From Pseudomonadota bacterium (lineage in GTDB: Bacteria; Myxococcota; Polyangia; Polyangiales; Polyangiaceae), in assembly GCA_023419055.1 (NCBI GenBank), contig JAEZYO010001016.1, positions 1 to 16,395 on the forward strand: a stretch of 16,395 nt of DNA, written 5' to 3'. Made by a program: the position numbers and the translations under genes. The notes below the pieces were generated by a model, which searched no databases, had not been told where the DNA came from, and saw only the letters and a list, made by a program, of their open reading frames with translations. This document shows, in pieces, positions 1 through 11,300 of this stretch. Numbering within the stretch: the first letter of the stretch is position 1; every line of letters begins with the position of its first letter.

Positions 1-77
1 CCCTCCGGCAAGGCCGCGCGCGGCGGCGCGACCAGGGGAACCTCGGGCTGATCCTCTTTGACGAAAGCCCTGCTCAC
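1..77 (-). CDS. GreA/GreB-family transcription elongation factor, N-terminal fragment (runs off left edge)
   Basis: Only the first 25 codons are visible. The gene reads leftwards from a GTG start at 77-75 and leaves the window at position 1. The peptide begins MSRAFVKED and continues to PPRAALPE. From memory, this is the characteristic opening of a small Gre-factor family, in which it is followed by an NYVTP motif that here would lie just outside the window. Gre factors bind in the RNA polymerase secondary channel and stimulate cleavage of backtracked transcripts. An AGGA Shine-Dalgarno lies 7 nt before the GTG, supporting this start. The gene sits 38 nt downstream of the recD2 stop on the same strand, so the two may be cotranscribed. 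The family call rests on the N-terminal motif alone; no catalytic coiled-coil tip or FKBP-like domain is visible. Confidence 0.72.
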   Translation of the reverse strand, partial: MSRAFVKEDQPEVPLVAPPRAALPE

Positions 78-115
78 CGGGCGATCCTGCCACCGCCCGG
101 AGCGCTTCGCACCCG

Positions 116-2278
116 CTACCCGCGCACGGCGGAGCGCAGCCGCTCGGCCAGCCGAGTCTTACGCTCTTCTCGCCGCACCTCGCCGAGCGCAAGCTTCAAG
201 GCGCGCGGATCCGCGACGAGGACGCACAGCTTTCGCGCGCGAGTGACCGCCGTATAGACGAGGTTCCGGGACAGCATCATGAAGTGCGCGGTAAGGAGCG
301 GGATCACGACCACCGGGTATTCGCTGCCCTGGCTCTTGTGGATGCTCGTCGCGTACGCGAGCGTGAGCGCGTCGAGATCGGGCTCCTCGTACTCCACCTC
401 GCGCTGCTCGAAGCGCACGACGAGCTCCCGCGACTCGGCGTCCACGGACGCGATCTCCCCGAGGTCGCCGTTGTAGACCTCGCGGTCGTAGTCGTTCTTG
501 AGCTGCATCACCTTGTCGCCGACGCGGAAGGTCGTGCCGCGATATTCGAAAGCCGGGCCTTCCGGGTTCAGGGCCGCCTGGAGCGACTGGTTGAGCGCTA
601 TCGTCCCGGCGGCGCCGCGGTGCATGGGCGTCAAGACCTGCACGTCGCGCCGCGGGTCGAAGCCGAAGCGTCGAGGGATGCGCGTCAGCACGAGCTCCTT
701 CACCACCTCCGCCGCCTCCTCGGGGTCGCGCCGCGCGATCACGAAGAAGTCCGGATTCGGCGCGTCGGGGTCGGCGCTCTCCGGGGGTTCACCGTGCAAG
801 ATGCGGTGGGCGTTCGTCACGATGCGACTCTCGCCCGCCTGCCGGAAGATCTCGCCGAGGCGCATCGTCGGGACGACGCGGCTGTCGATGACGTCGCGCA
901 AGAAGGCGCCTGGGCCGACCGACGGGAGCTGATCGGCGTCGCCCACGATCACGAGGCGCGCCGTGCGGGGCAGCGACTCGAGCAGCGCCTGCGCGAGCGG
1001 CATGTCGATCATCGACGCCTCGTCGACGACCACCACGTCCGCGTCGAGCGGGGTCTGCTCGTCGCGGGTGAAGCGGTTGAGGCGCGGATCGAACTCGAGC
1101 AACCGGTGCAGCGTCGTCGCCTCGCGCTTGGTGGACTCGGCGAGGCGCTTGGCGGCGCGTCCGGTAGGAGCGGCGAGGCGTATCGTGAACCTGTGCTTGG
1201 AGAGCAGCTGCAAGATGGCTCGGACGATCGTGGTCTTGCCGACGCCGGGGCCACCCGTGATCACGACCACGCGGTGGCGGGCGACCGAGAGCACCGCCTC
1301 GCGCTGCGAGGCCGAGAGCTCGAGCTTGGTCTGAGCTTCGAAGGCGGCGAGCGCCTCTTCGGGCGCGGCGAGCGGGCGCTGCTCGTCCTCCACCAAGAGG
1401 CGAAGGTGGCGGCTCACGGAGAGCTCCGCGCGGTGGAGCCGAGCGCTGTAGACCGCGCCGTCCTCGACCACCACTCGCTCCGCGGCCCAGAGCGCGTCGA
1501 TCGCGGCCTCGGCGTGCCCCTGATCGATCTCGAGCATGTTCGCGGCGCGCGTCGCGAGCTCGTCGCGCGGAACGTACGCGTGCCCTTGCTCGACCAGCGC
1601 ACCGAGCTCGTGCAGCACGCCCGCCTGCGCGCGCTCGGGGTGATCCCCCGCGATCCCGAGGGAGCGCGCGATCTTGTCGGCAGTCTTGAACCCGATGCCG
1701 CGCACGTCGAGCGCGAGCCGGTACGGCGAGCGTTGCACGACGCTCGCCGCGCGATCACCGTAGTGTTTGTAAATGCTGAGCGCGAGCCTGGGAGAGGCTC
1801 CGTGAGCCTGCAGCAGCATCATGATCGAGCTCACGGCTCGCTGGGAGCTCCAGGCTCCCTTGATCTGCTCGATCCGGCGCGCGCCGAGCCCGCTCACCTC
1901 ACCCAGGCGCGCGGGCTGCTCGTCGAGGACGCGCATGGTCTCGAGCCCGAAGGTGTCCACGATGCGCTTCGCGTAGACCGGCCCGATCCCAGGAATAATG
2001 CCGGAACCAAGATAGCGCGTCAGCCCTTCGATGGTCGTCGGGTCGAGCGTGATGAGCACGTCCGCCTTGAACTGCTCCCCGTGGCGAGGGTCGACCACGA
2101 ATTCTCCCGTGACTCGAACTCGCGTGCCCGGGCCAACGGCCTGGAACGCCCCCACCACCACGATCGGCCCCCTCCGGCTTCCGGCCCCTTCGAGCGCGCC
2201 GAGCCGGAGCACGCGAAAGCCGGTCTGCTCGTTCTCGTAGGTGACGCGCTCTACTTCGCCGCTGAGCGTGGTCGGCAC
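116..2278 (-). CDS. recD2: RecD2-type ATP-dependent 5'-3' DNA helicase (SF1B)
   Basis: A 720-residue protein, the usual length for RecD2, the RecBCD-independent RecD homologue that unwinds DNA 5' to 3' in repair. An OB-like N-terminal segment (about 1-80) precedes a helix-hairpin-helix region (about 90-205, with GIIPGIGPVYAKR and VSGLGARRIEQIKG). The helicase core follows: Walker A TGGPGVGKTT at 341-350, Walker B VVDEAS around 417-422, motif III GDADQLPSVGPG at 446-457, a UvrD_C_2-like segment with ATSIHKSQGSEY around 643-654, and motif VI VYTAVTRAR around 674-682. All ATPase motifs look intact. The start is GTG at 2278-2276: an in-frame stop lies about 30 nt upstream with no other start codon between, although the Shine-Dalgarno is poor. 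The upstream neighbour is a divergent M1 peptidase; a Gre-family gene follows on the same strand. The assignment is firm; the precise repair role here is inferred from the family. Confidence 0.96.
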   Translation of the reverse strand: MPTTLSGEVERVTYENEQTGFRVLRLGALEGAGSRRGPIVVVGAFQAVGPGTRVRVTGEFVVDPRHGEQFKADVLITLDPTTIEGLTRYLGSGIIPGIGPVYAKRIVDTFGLETMRVLDEQPARLGEVSGLGARRIEQIKGAWSSQRAVSSIMMLLQAHGASPRLALSIYKHYGDRAASVVQRSPYRLALDVRGIGFKTADKIARSLGIAGDHPERAQAGVLHELGALVEQGHAYVPRDELATRAANMLEIDQGHAEAAIDALWAAERVVVEDGAVYSARLHRAELSVSRHLRLLVEDEQRPLAAPEEALAAFEAQTKLELSASQREAVLSVARHRVVVITGGPGVGKTTIVRAILQLLSKHRFTIRLAAPTGRAAKRLAESTKREATTLHRLLEFDPRLNRFTRDEQTPLDADVVVVDEASMIDMPLAQALLESLPRTARLVIVGDADQLPSVGPGAFLRDVIDSRVVPTMRLGEIFRQAGESRIVTNAHRILHGEPPESADPDAPNPDFFVIARRDPEEAAEVVKELVLTRIPRRFGFDPRRDVQVLTPMHRGAAGTIALNQSLQAALNPEGPAFEYRGTTFRVGDKVMQLKNDYDREVYNGDLGEIASVDAESRELVVRFEQREVEYEEPDLDALTLAYATSIHKSQGSEYPVVVIPLLTAHFMMLSRNLVYTAVTRARKLCVLVADPRALKLALGEVRREERKTRLAERLRSAVRG

Positions 2279-2343
2279 GAGCTCTGTTCTGACGGGGAGC
2301 CCGGGGCGTCAATCGCCGCGTGAGACGCGCCGGCCGGGCGCGC

Positions 2344-2369
2344 GGAAGCTTCTGGCTTGCGAGGCTTCC
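2344..2369. promoter_or_regulatory. Imperfect 9+9 inverted repeat in the recD2/M1 divergent gap (candidate operator or hairpin)
   Basis: The left arm GGAAGCTTC (2344-2352) and right arm GAGGCTTCC (2361-2369) are reverse complements except for one T:G position. They are separated by 8 nt. The element lies 66 bp before the M1 peptidase start (centre 2356-2357) and 78 bp before the recD2 start. It overlaps the -35-like hexamer proposed for the M1 gene, the placement expected of a repressor site. It could equally be an RNA hairpin if transcription begins further upstream. No regulator is encoded nearby. The repeat is seen directly; its function is inference. Confidence 0.4.
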
Positions 2370-2385
2370 ATGCCGACGCTAAGAA
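2357..2385 (+). promoter_or_regulatory. Candidate sigma70-like promoter for the M1 peptidase/enoyl-CoA hydratase pair
   Basis: TTGCGA (2357-2362; 4 of 6 matches to TTGACA) is followed after exactly 17 bp by TAAGAA (2380-2385; 3 of 6 to TATAAT). This A-rich patch stands out in an otherwise GC-rich gap. Transcription would begin near 2392, leaving a leader of about 30 nt before ATG 2423. No convincing Shine-Dalgarno precedes that ATG. The match is modest and GC-rich genomes often depart from the consensus, so this is only a candidate. Confidence 0.3.
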
Positions 2386-2422
2386 AACTCGAGCGATCTA
2401 GCCTCGCCGAATCCGAAACCGC

Positions 2423-5037
<2,615 letters not shown>

Positions 5038-5041
<4 letters not shown>

Positions 5042-5835
5042 CCTCGCCCGCCCTCGAGCCGCAGGTCCTGTGCGAGGTGCGCGGCCGAGTCGCGATCGTG
5101 ACGCTGAACCGGCCCGCGCGCATGAACGCCCTCTCGCGCGACACGCTGCTCGAGCTCGGGCGCCTAGGCAAGGAGCTCGCCGCGAACGAAGGCGTGCTCG
5201 CCTGCGTCGTCACCGGCGCGGGTGACAGGGCCTTCTGCGCCGGCGCCGACTTGAAGGAGCGCGCCGGCATGAGCGACGACGACGTCCGCGCGCAGCTGCT
5301 CCTGTATCGGAGCGAGCTTGGCTGGCTCGGGGAGGCGCCGTTCCTCAGCGTCGCCGCGATCAACGGCGTCGCGCTCGGGGGCGGGCTCGAGCTCGCGCTC
5401 GCCTGCGATCTGCGCGTCGCCGCGCCCGGAGTCGAGCTCGGCTTGCCGGAGACCGGCCTCGGGATCATCCCGGCTGCCGGCGGCACGCAACGGCTGCCGC
5501 GCGTCGTCGGAACCTCGAAGGCGCTCGAGCTCATCGCCCTCGGACGGCGCCTCGGCGCGAACGAAGCGCTTGCCATCGGACTCCTCAACCGCGTAAGCCC
5601 AGAGGGCACGAGCGTGCTCGACGACGCGCTCGCCTGGCTCGCTCCGGTCGCCTCCGGAGCCCCCATCGCGCAGCGCGCCGCACTCCGAGCAGTCCGCGCC
5701 GCGCTCGATCTTCCCCTCGCTCGCGGGCTCGAGCTCGAGCGAGAGGCCTACGAGGCGTGCCTCGCGTCCGAGGATCGACGCGAAGCTCTCGCCGCCTTCG
5801 CGGCCAAGCGTAAGCCAGCGTTCCAGGGCCGCTAG
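5038..5835 (+). CDS. Enoyl-CoA hydratase/isomerase (crotonase) family protein
   Basis: A 265-residue, full-length crotonase-fold protein that should add water across an enoyl-CoA double bond or catalyse a related acyl-CoA reaction in the cytoplasm. Visible motifs are the CoA and oxyanion-hole segment AFCAGADLKE (66-74), the glycine-rich GVALGGGLELALACD (110-124) with the first catalytic-position glutamate E118, and LPETGLGIIPAAGGTQRLPR (136-155) with the second, E138. Both glutamates used by true hydratases are therefore present, which favours hydratase over isomerase. The C-terminal part (LAAFAAKRKPAFQGR) is a typical ending. Overall it resembles the AUH/methylglutaconyl-CoA hydratase-like branch, but substrate cannot be read from sequence. 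The ATG at 5038 overlaps the peptidase stop as ATGA, and AGGAG at 5021-5025 lies 12 nt upstream, so translation is probably coupled. A longer in-frame reading upstream merely shadows the peptidase gene. Confidence 0.93.
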
Positions 5836-5971
5836 CGAGAGCTCACTGGCACAGCTCGGCACAAGAACGCCGGGCGATGCTGTCAGGCTTTGCCGTTCCC
5901 CGAAAGGGATCCAGCCAAATCTCCGTGCTGGTACGGCGCGTGCTTATGCCTGCCGTTCCGGAGGCGACGAA
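5836..5971. other. Intergenic gap before the VWA lipoprotein gene
   Basis: This 136 bp gap holds a weak 5-bp inverted repeat right after the hydratase stop (GAGCT 5839-5843 with AGCTC 5853-5857, no T-tract). A 9-nt direct repeat TGCCGTTCC occurs at 5891-5899 and 5951-5959. No convincing promoter hexamers or small gene were seen. The second direct-repeat copy abuts the ribosome site of the next gene. Confidence 0.35.
5960..5964 (+). promoter_or_regulatory. Ribosome binding site that decides a TTG start
   Basis: GGAGG, a full anti-Shine-Dalgarno match, lies 7 nt before TTG 5972. It is the strongest ribosome site in the window. It fixes the start of the VWA lipoprotein at a TTG codon directly ahead of a signal peptide. 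Confidence 0.75.
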
Positions 5972-7195
5972 TTGACCGAGCCAAAGCACTGGTGGGTGAT
6001 CTCGGCCCTGCTGGCAGGGATGGTGGGGTGTAGCCTGGACACGAATCCCCAGGGCAACGAGGGTCGCTCGGCGGACTCGCCCGACGGTGGAAGCGGTGCT
6101 TCGACAGCATCCGGTAGCTCCGGGGGGCTCGGCATCGGTACTGGTTCGGGCGGGAGTGGAACCGGTACCGGTGCCGGCGGGGGAAGCGCGGCTCCGCCTC
6201 CTTCCGGCACGGGCGGCACGACTTCTTCGGGCACCCCGTCCGACCCCGGTGAGTCGGGCGAGGCGACGAGCGGCGGGACGACGAGCGGCGATGGTACGGC
6301 TCAACCCGGGACTTTGACGGCCGGGGTCTGGGACGACAATCGGAACTTCGACTTCTTCTCGGCGTACCGGAAGGGCATGTACCAGAGCCAGGCACCTGCT
6401 CTACCGCCCTTCACGCTCGCCGAGGTGAAGGAAGCGTACGAGCGGTTCCTGCAAACGCCGGGTCCGAAGCAGACCCTCGATGTATCGCTCGTGATCGACA
6501 CCACGGGCAGCATGTCGGACGAGATCGGCTACCTGCAGGCGGAGTTCGCCGCGCTCTCCGACGCGATCTTCGAGCAGTACCCGAACGCCGAGCAGCGCTG
6601 GTCTCTCGTGCTGTATCGCGACGAAGGCGACGCCTACCTCACTCAGAAGCACGACTTCGTGAGCGACAAGCTCGCTTTTCAGTCGACCTTGGGCGGCGCG
6701 AGCGCGGAGGGCGGAGGGGATACTCCGGAAGCGCCGGACGAGGGGCTCGCCGAGGCCGCGACGCTCACCTGGCGTGAGAGCGACGAAACGGCGAAGCTCG
6801 CGTTCTGGATCGCCGACGCTCCGCACCATGTCGCGAAGGCCGGCGCGCTCGCCGAAGCGGTGCGCAGCCTGGTGGGTCTCGGCGTGCACCTCTACCCGGT
6901 CGCGTCGAGCGGCGTGGACGAGCTCACCGAGATCAGCATGCGCTCGGCGGCGCAGTTGAGCGGCGGGCGCTACTTGTTCCTCACCGACGACTCGGGCGTG
7001 GGCGGCGCGCACAAGGAGCCGACCATCCCCTGCTACTTCGTCACCAAGCTGGATGACGCCATCCTGAGAATGGTCGATATCGAGCTCTCCGGCACTTACC
7101 GTGAACCGGCCAAAGAAGAGATCATCCGCAAAGGTGGTGAGCCGATCGAGGGAGCCTGTCAGCTCGACGAAGAACGCAGCGTCTTCGTCTATTGA
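5972..7195 (+). CDS. VWA-domain lipoprotein with Gly/Ser/Thr-rich linker
   Basis: A 407-residue predicted lipoprotein. The TTG start gives MTEPKHWWVI, a hydrophobic segment and a lipobox ending at C20 (GMVGC), implying lipidation at the outer surface of a membrane. Residues about 30-112 are a low-complexity Gly/Ser/Thr linker. A short motif VWDDNRNFDFF (119-129) precedes the von Willebrand factor A domain (about 168-340), whose MIDAS is DTTGSMS (176-182); D250 in GGGDTPEAPDEG is a candidate further metal ligand. The C-terminal extension contains C354 and C396, which could form a disulfide in the periplasm. VWA domains usually bind protein ligands through a divalent cation. The partner is unknown. 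The gene stands alone on this strand and converges with the PEGA gene across 16 bp. Lipoprotein and VWA calls are strong; the biological role is not known. Confidence 0.9.
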   Translation: MTEPKHWWVISALLAGMVGCSLDTNPQGNEGRSADSPDGGSGASTASGSSGGLGIGTGSGGSGTGTGAGGGSAAPPPSGTGGTTSSGTPSDPGESGEATSGGTTSGDGTAQPGTLTAGVWDDNRNFDFFSAYRKGMYQSQAPALPPFTLAEVKEAYERFLQTPGPKQTLDVSLVIDTTGSMSDEIGYLQAEFAALSDAIFEQYPNAEQRWSLVLYRDEGDAYLTQKHDFVSDKLAFQSTLGGASAEGGGDTPEAPDEGLAEAATLTWRESDETAKLAFWIADAPHHVAKAGALAEAVRSLVGLGVHLYPVASSGVDELTEISMRSAAQLSGGRYLFLTDDSGVGGAHKEPTIPCYFVTKLDDAILRMVDIELSGTYREPAKEEIIRKGGEPIEGACQLDEERSVFVY

Positions 7196-7211
7196 CCAAC
7201 AGATGACGAGC

Positions 7212-8231
7212 TCAGAATCCGAGCGGCAGGTTCAGCGTTCCGAGCGAACCGCGAGTGGGAGGCGGCGGCTCCTCGCCGCTCGATTTCAGCAAGAAATACG
7301 TACCGACGCCGACGCCCGCCAGAGCAACGCCGCCCGCGACCCACACCCACGCCGGGAGGCCACCTCCCTCGTCGCGCTCGCGCGGCCCGGGCGTCGAGCT
7401 CGAAAGCGTGATTTGCAGGCTCGTCAGATCGTTGGTTCGCACCTCCGCCCGCTCGCGGTAGGGCTCCTTGCCGCGCTGGACCACGTCGACCTGGTGCGAG
7501 CCCTGGGTGACGGCTCCTTCCCACTGACCGATACCGACCACCTTGCCGTCCACGCGAATCGTCGCGCCAGCGTTCGTGACGACGCGCAGCCTGCCCGTCG
7601 TCGACTCTGCGTCGAGCGCGATCGAGATCGCGCGCGCTTCGCCCCCCGCGAGATCGAGCTCCACGACCCGGTCGACGAAGCCTGCCTTCTTCACCTGGAG
7701 CCGCCGCTTGCCCTTGTCGAGCCGAAGCGGCGCAGAAAGGGGCGACTTTCCGACTAAGACATCGTCGATGAATACCTCCGCGGCGGGCTCGCTGACGTCG
7801 AGTCGGAGCTCGGCGACCAAGCCCTTTACCGTGTCGAGCAGAGCCTCTGCCTCGGCGCGTTCGGCCTCACTCAGGCTCTCGCCTTGTTCGCGCAAGTATC
7901 GAGTCACGAGCGCCTCGACTCGAGCGTAGCGGCGAAGGTTCTTTTCCGCTGCCGCCTGGTTCCAAAGCAGCCGTGGGTCGTGCGATTCCGCGTAGGCTCG
8001 CTCGAACTTCAGTGCGGCGCCCGCGTAGTCGCCGTCCGCGAACAGTAGCTTGCCGGCTTCGTAGTCGTCCTTCGCGCCGCCCTCGAGCGCGTCTGCGAGT
8101 GGAGCACGCGTAGGACGCGCGCTCGGCGTGGACGCGGGCTTCGACGTGCCGCTCGGCGCGGCTGATGCAAGCGCCGGCGCCACGAGCCACAACGTCACCA
8201 TCAAACCTGCCCCGAGCTTTCGGATCGCCAT
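7212..8231 (-). CDS. TPR/PEGA-domain protein, Sec-exported with C-terminal membrane anchor
   Basis: A 339-residue envelope protein. A signal peptide (1-25, cleavage probably after ASA) is followed by a Pro/Ser/Ala linker and a tetratricopeptide-like region (about 54-115; AGKLLFADGDYAGAALKFERA). Two PEGA domains follow: about 141-205 (VFIDDVLVGKSPLSAPLRLD) and 213-276 (TIRVDGKVVGIGQWEG). A single membrane helix lies at about 294-315, with a Pro-rich then Gly/Leu tail. PEGA is a small beta domain of surface and periplasmic proteins; TPRs bind partner proteins. This architecture is, from memory, common in myxobacteria, usually annotated only as a PEGA-domain protein. The ATG start at 8231 is the only one that yields the signal peptide. 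It is transcribed away from the LRR lipoprotein gene through a 90 bp gap, so a shared control region is possible. Function remains unassigned. Confidence 0.88.
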   Translation of the reverse strand: MAIRKLGAGLMVTLWLVAPALASAAPSGTSKPASTPSARPTRAPLADALEGGAKDDYEAGKLLFADGDYAGAALKFERAYAESHDPRLLWNQAAAEKNLRRYARVEALVTRYLREQGESLSEAERAEAEALLDTVKGLVAELRLDVSEPAAEVFIDDVLVGKSPLSAPLRLDKGKRRLQVKKAGFVDRVVELDLAGGEARAISIALDAESTTGRLRVVTNAGATIRVDGKVVGIGQWEGAVTQGSHQVDVVQRGKEPYRERAEVRTNDLTSLQITLSSSTPGPRERDEGGGLPAWVWVAGGVALAGVGVGTYFLLKSSGEEPPPPTRGSLGTLNLPLGF

Positions 8232-8321
8232 GGTCGACTCGCTTCGTTCGGTATCACATCCGAGGGTGGTACGTCACTCGACCTCTTTACGCCAATCCGC
8301 GTCTCGGCTTAGGTTGCGATC
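8232..8321. promoter_or_regulatory. Divergent intergenic region between the PEGA and LRR genes
   Basis: These 90 bp must hold the starts of transcription for both flanking genes unless their promoters lie inside coding sequence. A near-perfect 8-nt inverted repeat spans most of it (GGTCGACT 8232-8239 and ACTCGACC 8276-8283, one mismatch). Its left arm abuts the PEGA start codon, and such GC-rich arms may be chance. Only AGG (8311-8313) precedes the LRR start by 8 nt as a weak ribosome site. No clear -35/-10 pair was found. Confidence 0.3.
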
Positions 8322-11300
8322 ATGGGAAGTGGCTTCGCCCGGTTCGCAGGCGCGCTCGCGTTGACGGTGGCGTCCGGCATCTTGCCGGGCTGCAGCGACA
8401 GCGAGCCCCCGAAGGGACAACTCATGGTCGTGCTGTCCACTGACATGAGCATCCCGAAAGACGTCGCGCGCATCATCGTGAAGGTCGCGACCGATGGCGG
8501 CCGCAAGTACGAGTTCGACTACGAGATCGCTCCCGACGGCCAATTTTACCTGCCGGGGACGCTCGCCATCGTCGAGGGCAAGCGCGCGCGGGAGCGCGTG
8601 GAGGTGAGCGCGCTCGGGATCCGCGGCGAGGGCGACGAGAAAGAAGCTCGCGTGCTCGCGAAGGTCATAACGACGCTGCCGGAGTCGCGGCTCGCGATGC
8701 TCAACCTTCCCATTCAGTGGCTGTGCGACGAGTCCGCGGTCCCGCTCGACGACGAGAACTACAGAAGCAGCTGCGAGCCCGAAGACGGCGTGGAGCTCAC
8801 CTGCGTCGCCGGCGAGTGCGTACCGGCGGAGGTGGACGAGGCGTCGCTCCCGACCTACACGCCGGGCGCCGAGCGCCGCGGCGGGAACGGGGCGCTCAAC
8901 GAAGGCTGCTTCGATACGGTGGCCTGCCTCGCCGCCGGTGAAGACATCGCGCCGGATGAAGATTGCACCATCGAGGTGCCCGACGACGGCCGTGACATGA
9001 ACGTGGGGCTTCGCATGAAGCGAGGCGAGGACGGCATCTGCGACGAGGAGGATCCCGAGTCGCCGTGTTACGTCGCCCTCGACAAGAGCGACCGCTACGG
9101 CTGGCGCGAGACCAAGAAGGCGAGCGGAGTGCGCTCGCTCGAGCTACCGAGCGCAGTTTGCAAGAAGCTCGCCGCCGGCAAGTTCGAGTCCGTGCGCGTC
9201 ACGGCAGCGTGCCCCACCAAGCAAGAAGGTTCGGCCACTTGCGGGCCCTGGTCTTCCGTGGGGGAGCCCACGAAGCCCGTGCCCACGGGCCCCATCGTGG
9301 ACGGCGAAGGCGGCGCGGGCGGCGAAGGAGGTGGCGGGAACGAGCCCGTCGACTGCGATTCTGGCCCTCTCACCTTCGACGACCCGAAGCTCGAGCAAGC
9401 GGTGCGAGAAGTCGCGGGTAAGGAGTCGGGCGATCTCACCTCTTCGGACGTGAAGGACCTCACCGAGCTCGTCGCGAAGAACCTGGGCGTGAAATCGCTG
9501 CGGGGCGTCGAGTGCCTGACTAGCCTGAAGAAGCTCGACCTCTCGAAGAACGAGATCTCCGACCTCTCCTCGCTCGGCAAGCTCGAGGCTTTGCGCGAGC
9601 TCGACGCTTCCGAGAACCAGATCGAAGACGCGTCTCCGCTGGCGCAGCTCGTGAACCTCATCGAGCTCGATCTCCGGGGCAACCCGATCGGTGACTTCGA
9701 CTTCTTGCGTGCGCTCACGGCCCTCAGGGTGCTCGATCTCAGCAACACCGGGATCGAAGACCTCGCCGTCTTGAGCGAGCTCGTGGAGCTCGAAGAGCTC
9801 ACGCTGAGCTCGAACGGCATCAAGAGCGTGCAGGCGCTCGGCGCGCTCGTGAAGCTCGTCGCGCTCTACCTCGACGACAACGAGATCACGGACGTCTCCG
9901 GCCTCGAGGCCCTGAGCGCGCTCGAGTTCTTGAACCTCGACGGCAACGCCATCCAGAGCCTGGACTCGCTGCTCTTGCTCGCTAATTTTGGCCCCGGCGA
10001 CACGCTGAGCCTCGGAGGCAACCCGCTCTCCTGCCAGAGCGAAGCCAGCAAGATCGGCGCGCTCGAGGCGAAAGGCGTCACTCTCGTGAGTGATTGTCCG
10101 TCGAGCGGCATCGACTGCGACGGCGCGCTCGAGTTCGCGAGCCCTGCGATCGAGAACCAGGTCCGCCTCGCCGTCGGCGAGCCGACCGGCGAGCTGACGC
10201 GCGACGACGTCGCGGATCTCACGACCCTGAAGGTGAACGGCTACTCGCTCGTCTCGCTCGAGGGTCTCGAGTGCTTGACCGCGCTCGAAGACCTCGAGCT
10301 CCAGGGCAACCAGATCGCGGACCTCTCGCCGCTCGCGACCCTGATCGGTCTCGAGCACCTCAACCTGTACGCGAACCGCGTCGTCGATCCCTCACCGCTC
10401 GCGGGCCTCTCGAACCTGAGAAGCCTGAACCTCACCTACAATCAGCTGACCAGCATCGCTTCGCTGAGCGGGATGCCGAAGCTCGAGACCCTGATCTTGT
10501 CGGGGAACGTGCCCGCCGATCTCGGGCCGCTCTCCACCCTTCCCGCGCTCGTGTCGCTGGACGTGAGCAACGGGTCGCTGAGCGACCTCAACGGCCTCGC
10601 TGACCTCACCCGCCTGACGTCACTCACCGTCGACGGCAACCCGCTCGGGGAGCTGACGGGGATCGAGGTCTTCACCCGGCTGAAGACGCTTTCGGCCCGC
10701 AGCGTCGCAGTGGCGGACTTGAGCCCGCTCGAGGAGCTCGCAACGCTCGAGTCACTCAACTTGCAGAGCAACAACGTGACGGATCTCACGCCGCTCGCGG
10801 GCTTGCCCAAGCTTGCCAAGCTGGACGTGAGCTACAACGATAACCTGTCCTCGCTCTCGGGGATCTCGGGCTCGAGCTCGCTCCGAGAGCTCTACGCGGC
10901 TGCTGATGACATCACGAGCCTCGAAGGCTTGGCCGGGCTCGCCGGCTTGAAGGTGCTCGATTTGAGCACCTTCAGCGGAAGCGGAAACGCGGTAAGCGAC
11001 CTCTCTCCTCTGGCCGGGCTCACGAGCCTCGAGACGCTGTCGCTCACGTACAACGTGATCACGTCCATCTCGACGCTCTCGAGTTTGACGGCGCTCAAGT
11101 CGGTGAGCCTCGACGGCAACCCTATCGCGGACCTCTCGCCGCTCGCGAATCACGCGTCCCTCGAGACGTTGACCTTGACCGACTGCAGCCTCACGACCCT
11201 GGCCGGGTTGACGGCGCTGCCGAAGCTGAAAAGGCTCGACGCCTCTTACAACCAGGTCACGAGCTTGGCCTCGCTCGCGAACCTCTCTAGCTTGCAGGAG

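Noticed and set aside
284..2323. 679-residue plus-strand open frame opposite recD2
   Set aside because: Composition is rich in Arg, His, Glu, Leu and Val with no motif, and it is fully covered by the well-supported RecD2 helicase on the other strand.
5839..5857. Hairpin directly after the hydratase stop as a terminator
   Set aside because: The stem is only 5 bp with a 9-nt loop and no T-tract, too weak to call.
5891..5959. Two copies of TGCCGTTCC 60 bp apart as a regulator binding pair
   Set aside because: The units are short, the spacing is not a whole number of helical turns, and nothing else supports a binding site.
9144..10358. 404-residue minus-strand open frame opposite the LRR gene
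   Set aside because: It reflects the 66-bp periodicity of the LRR array in antisense (Arg/Glu/Val/Leu repeats) and has no domain of its own.
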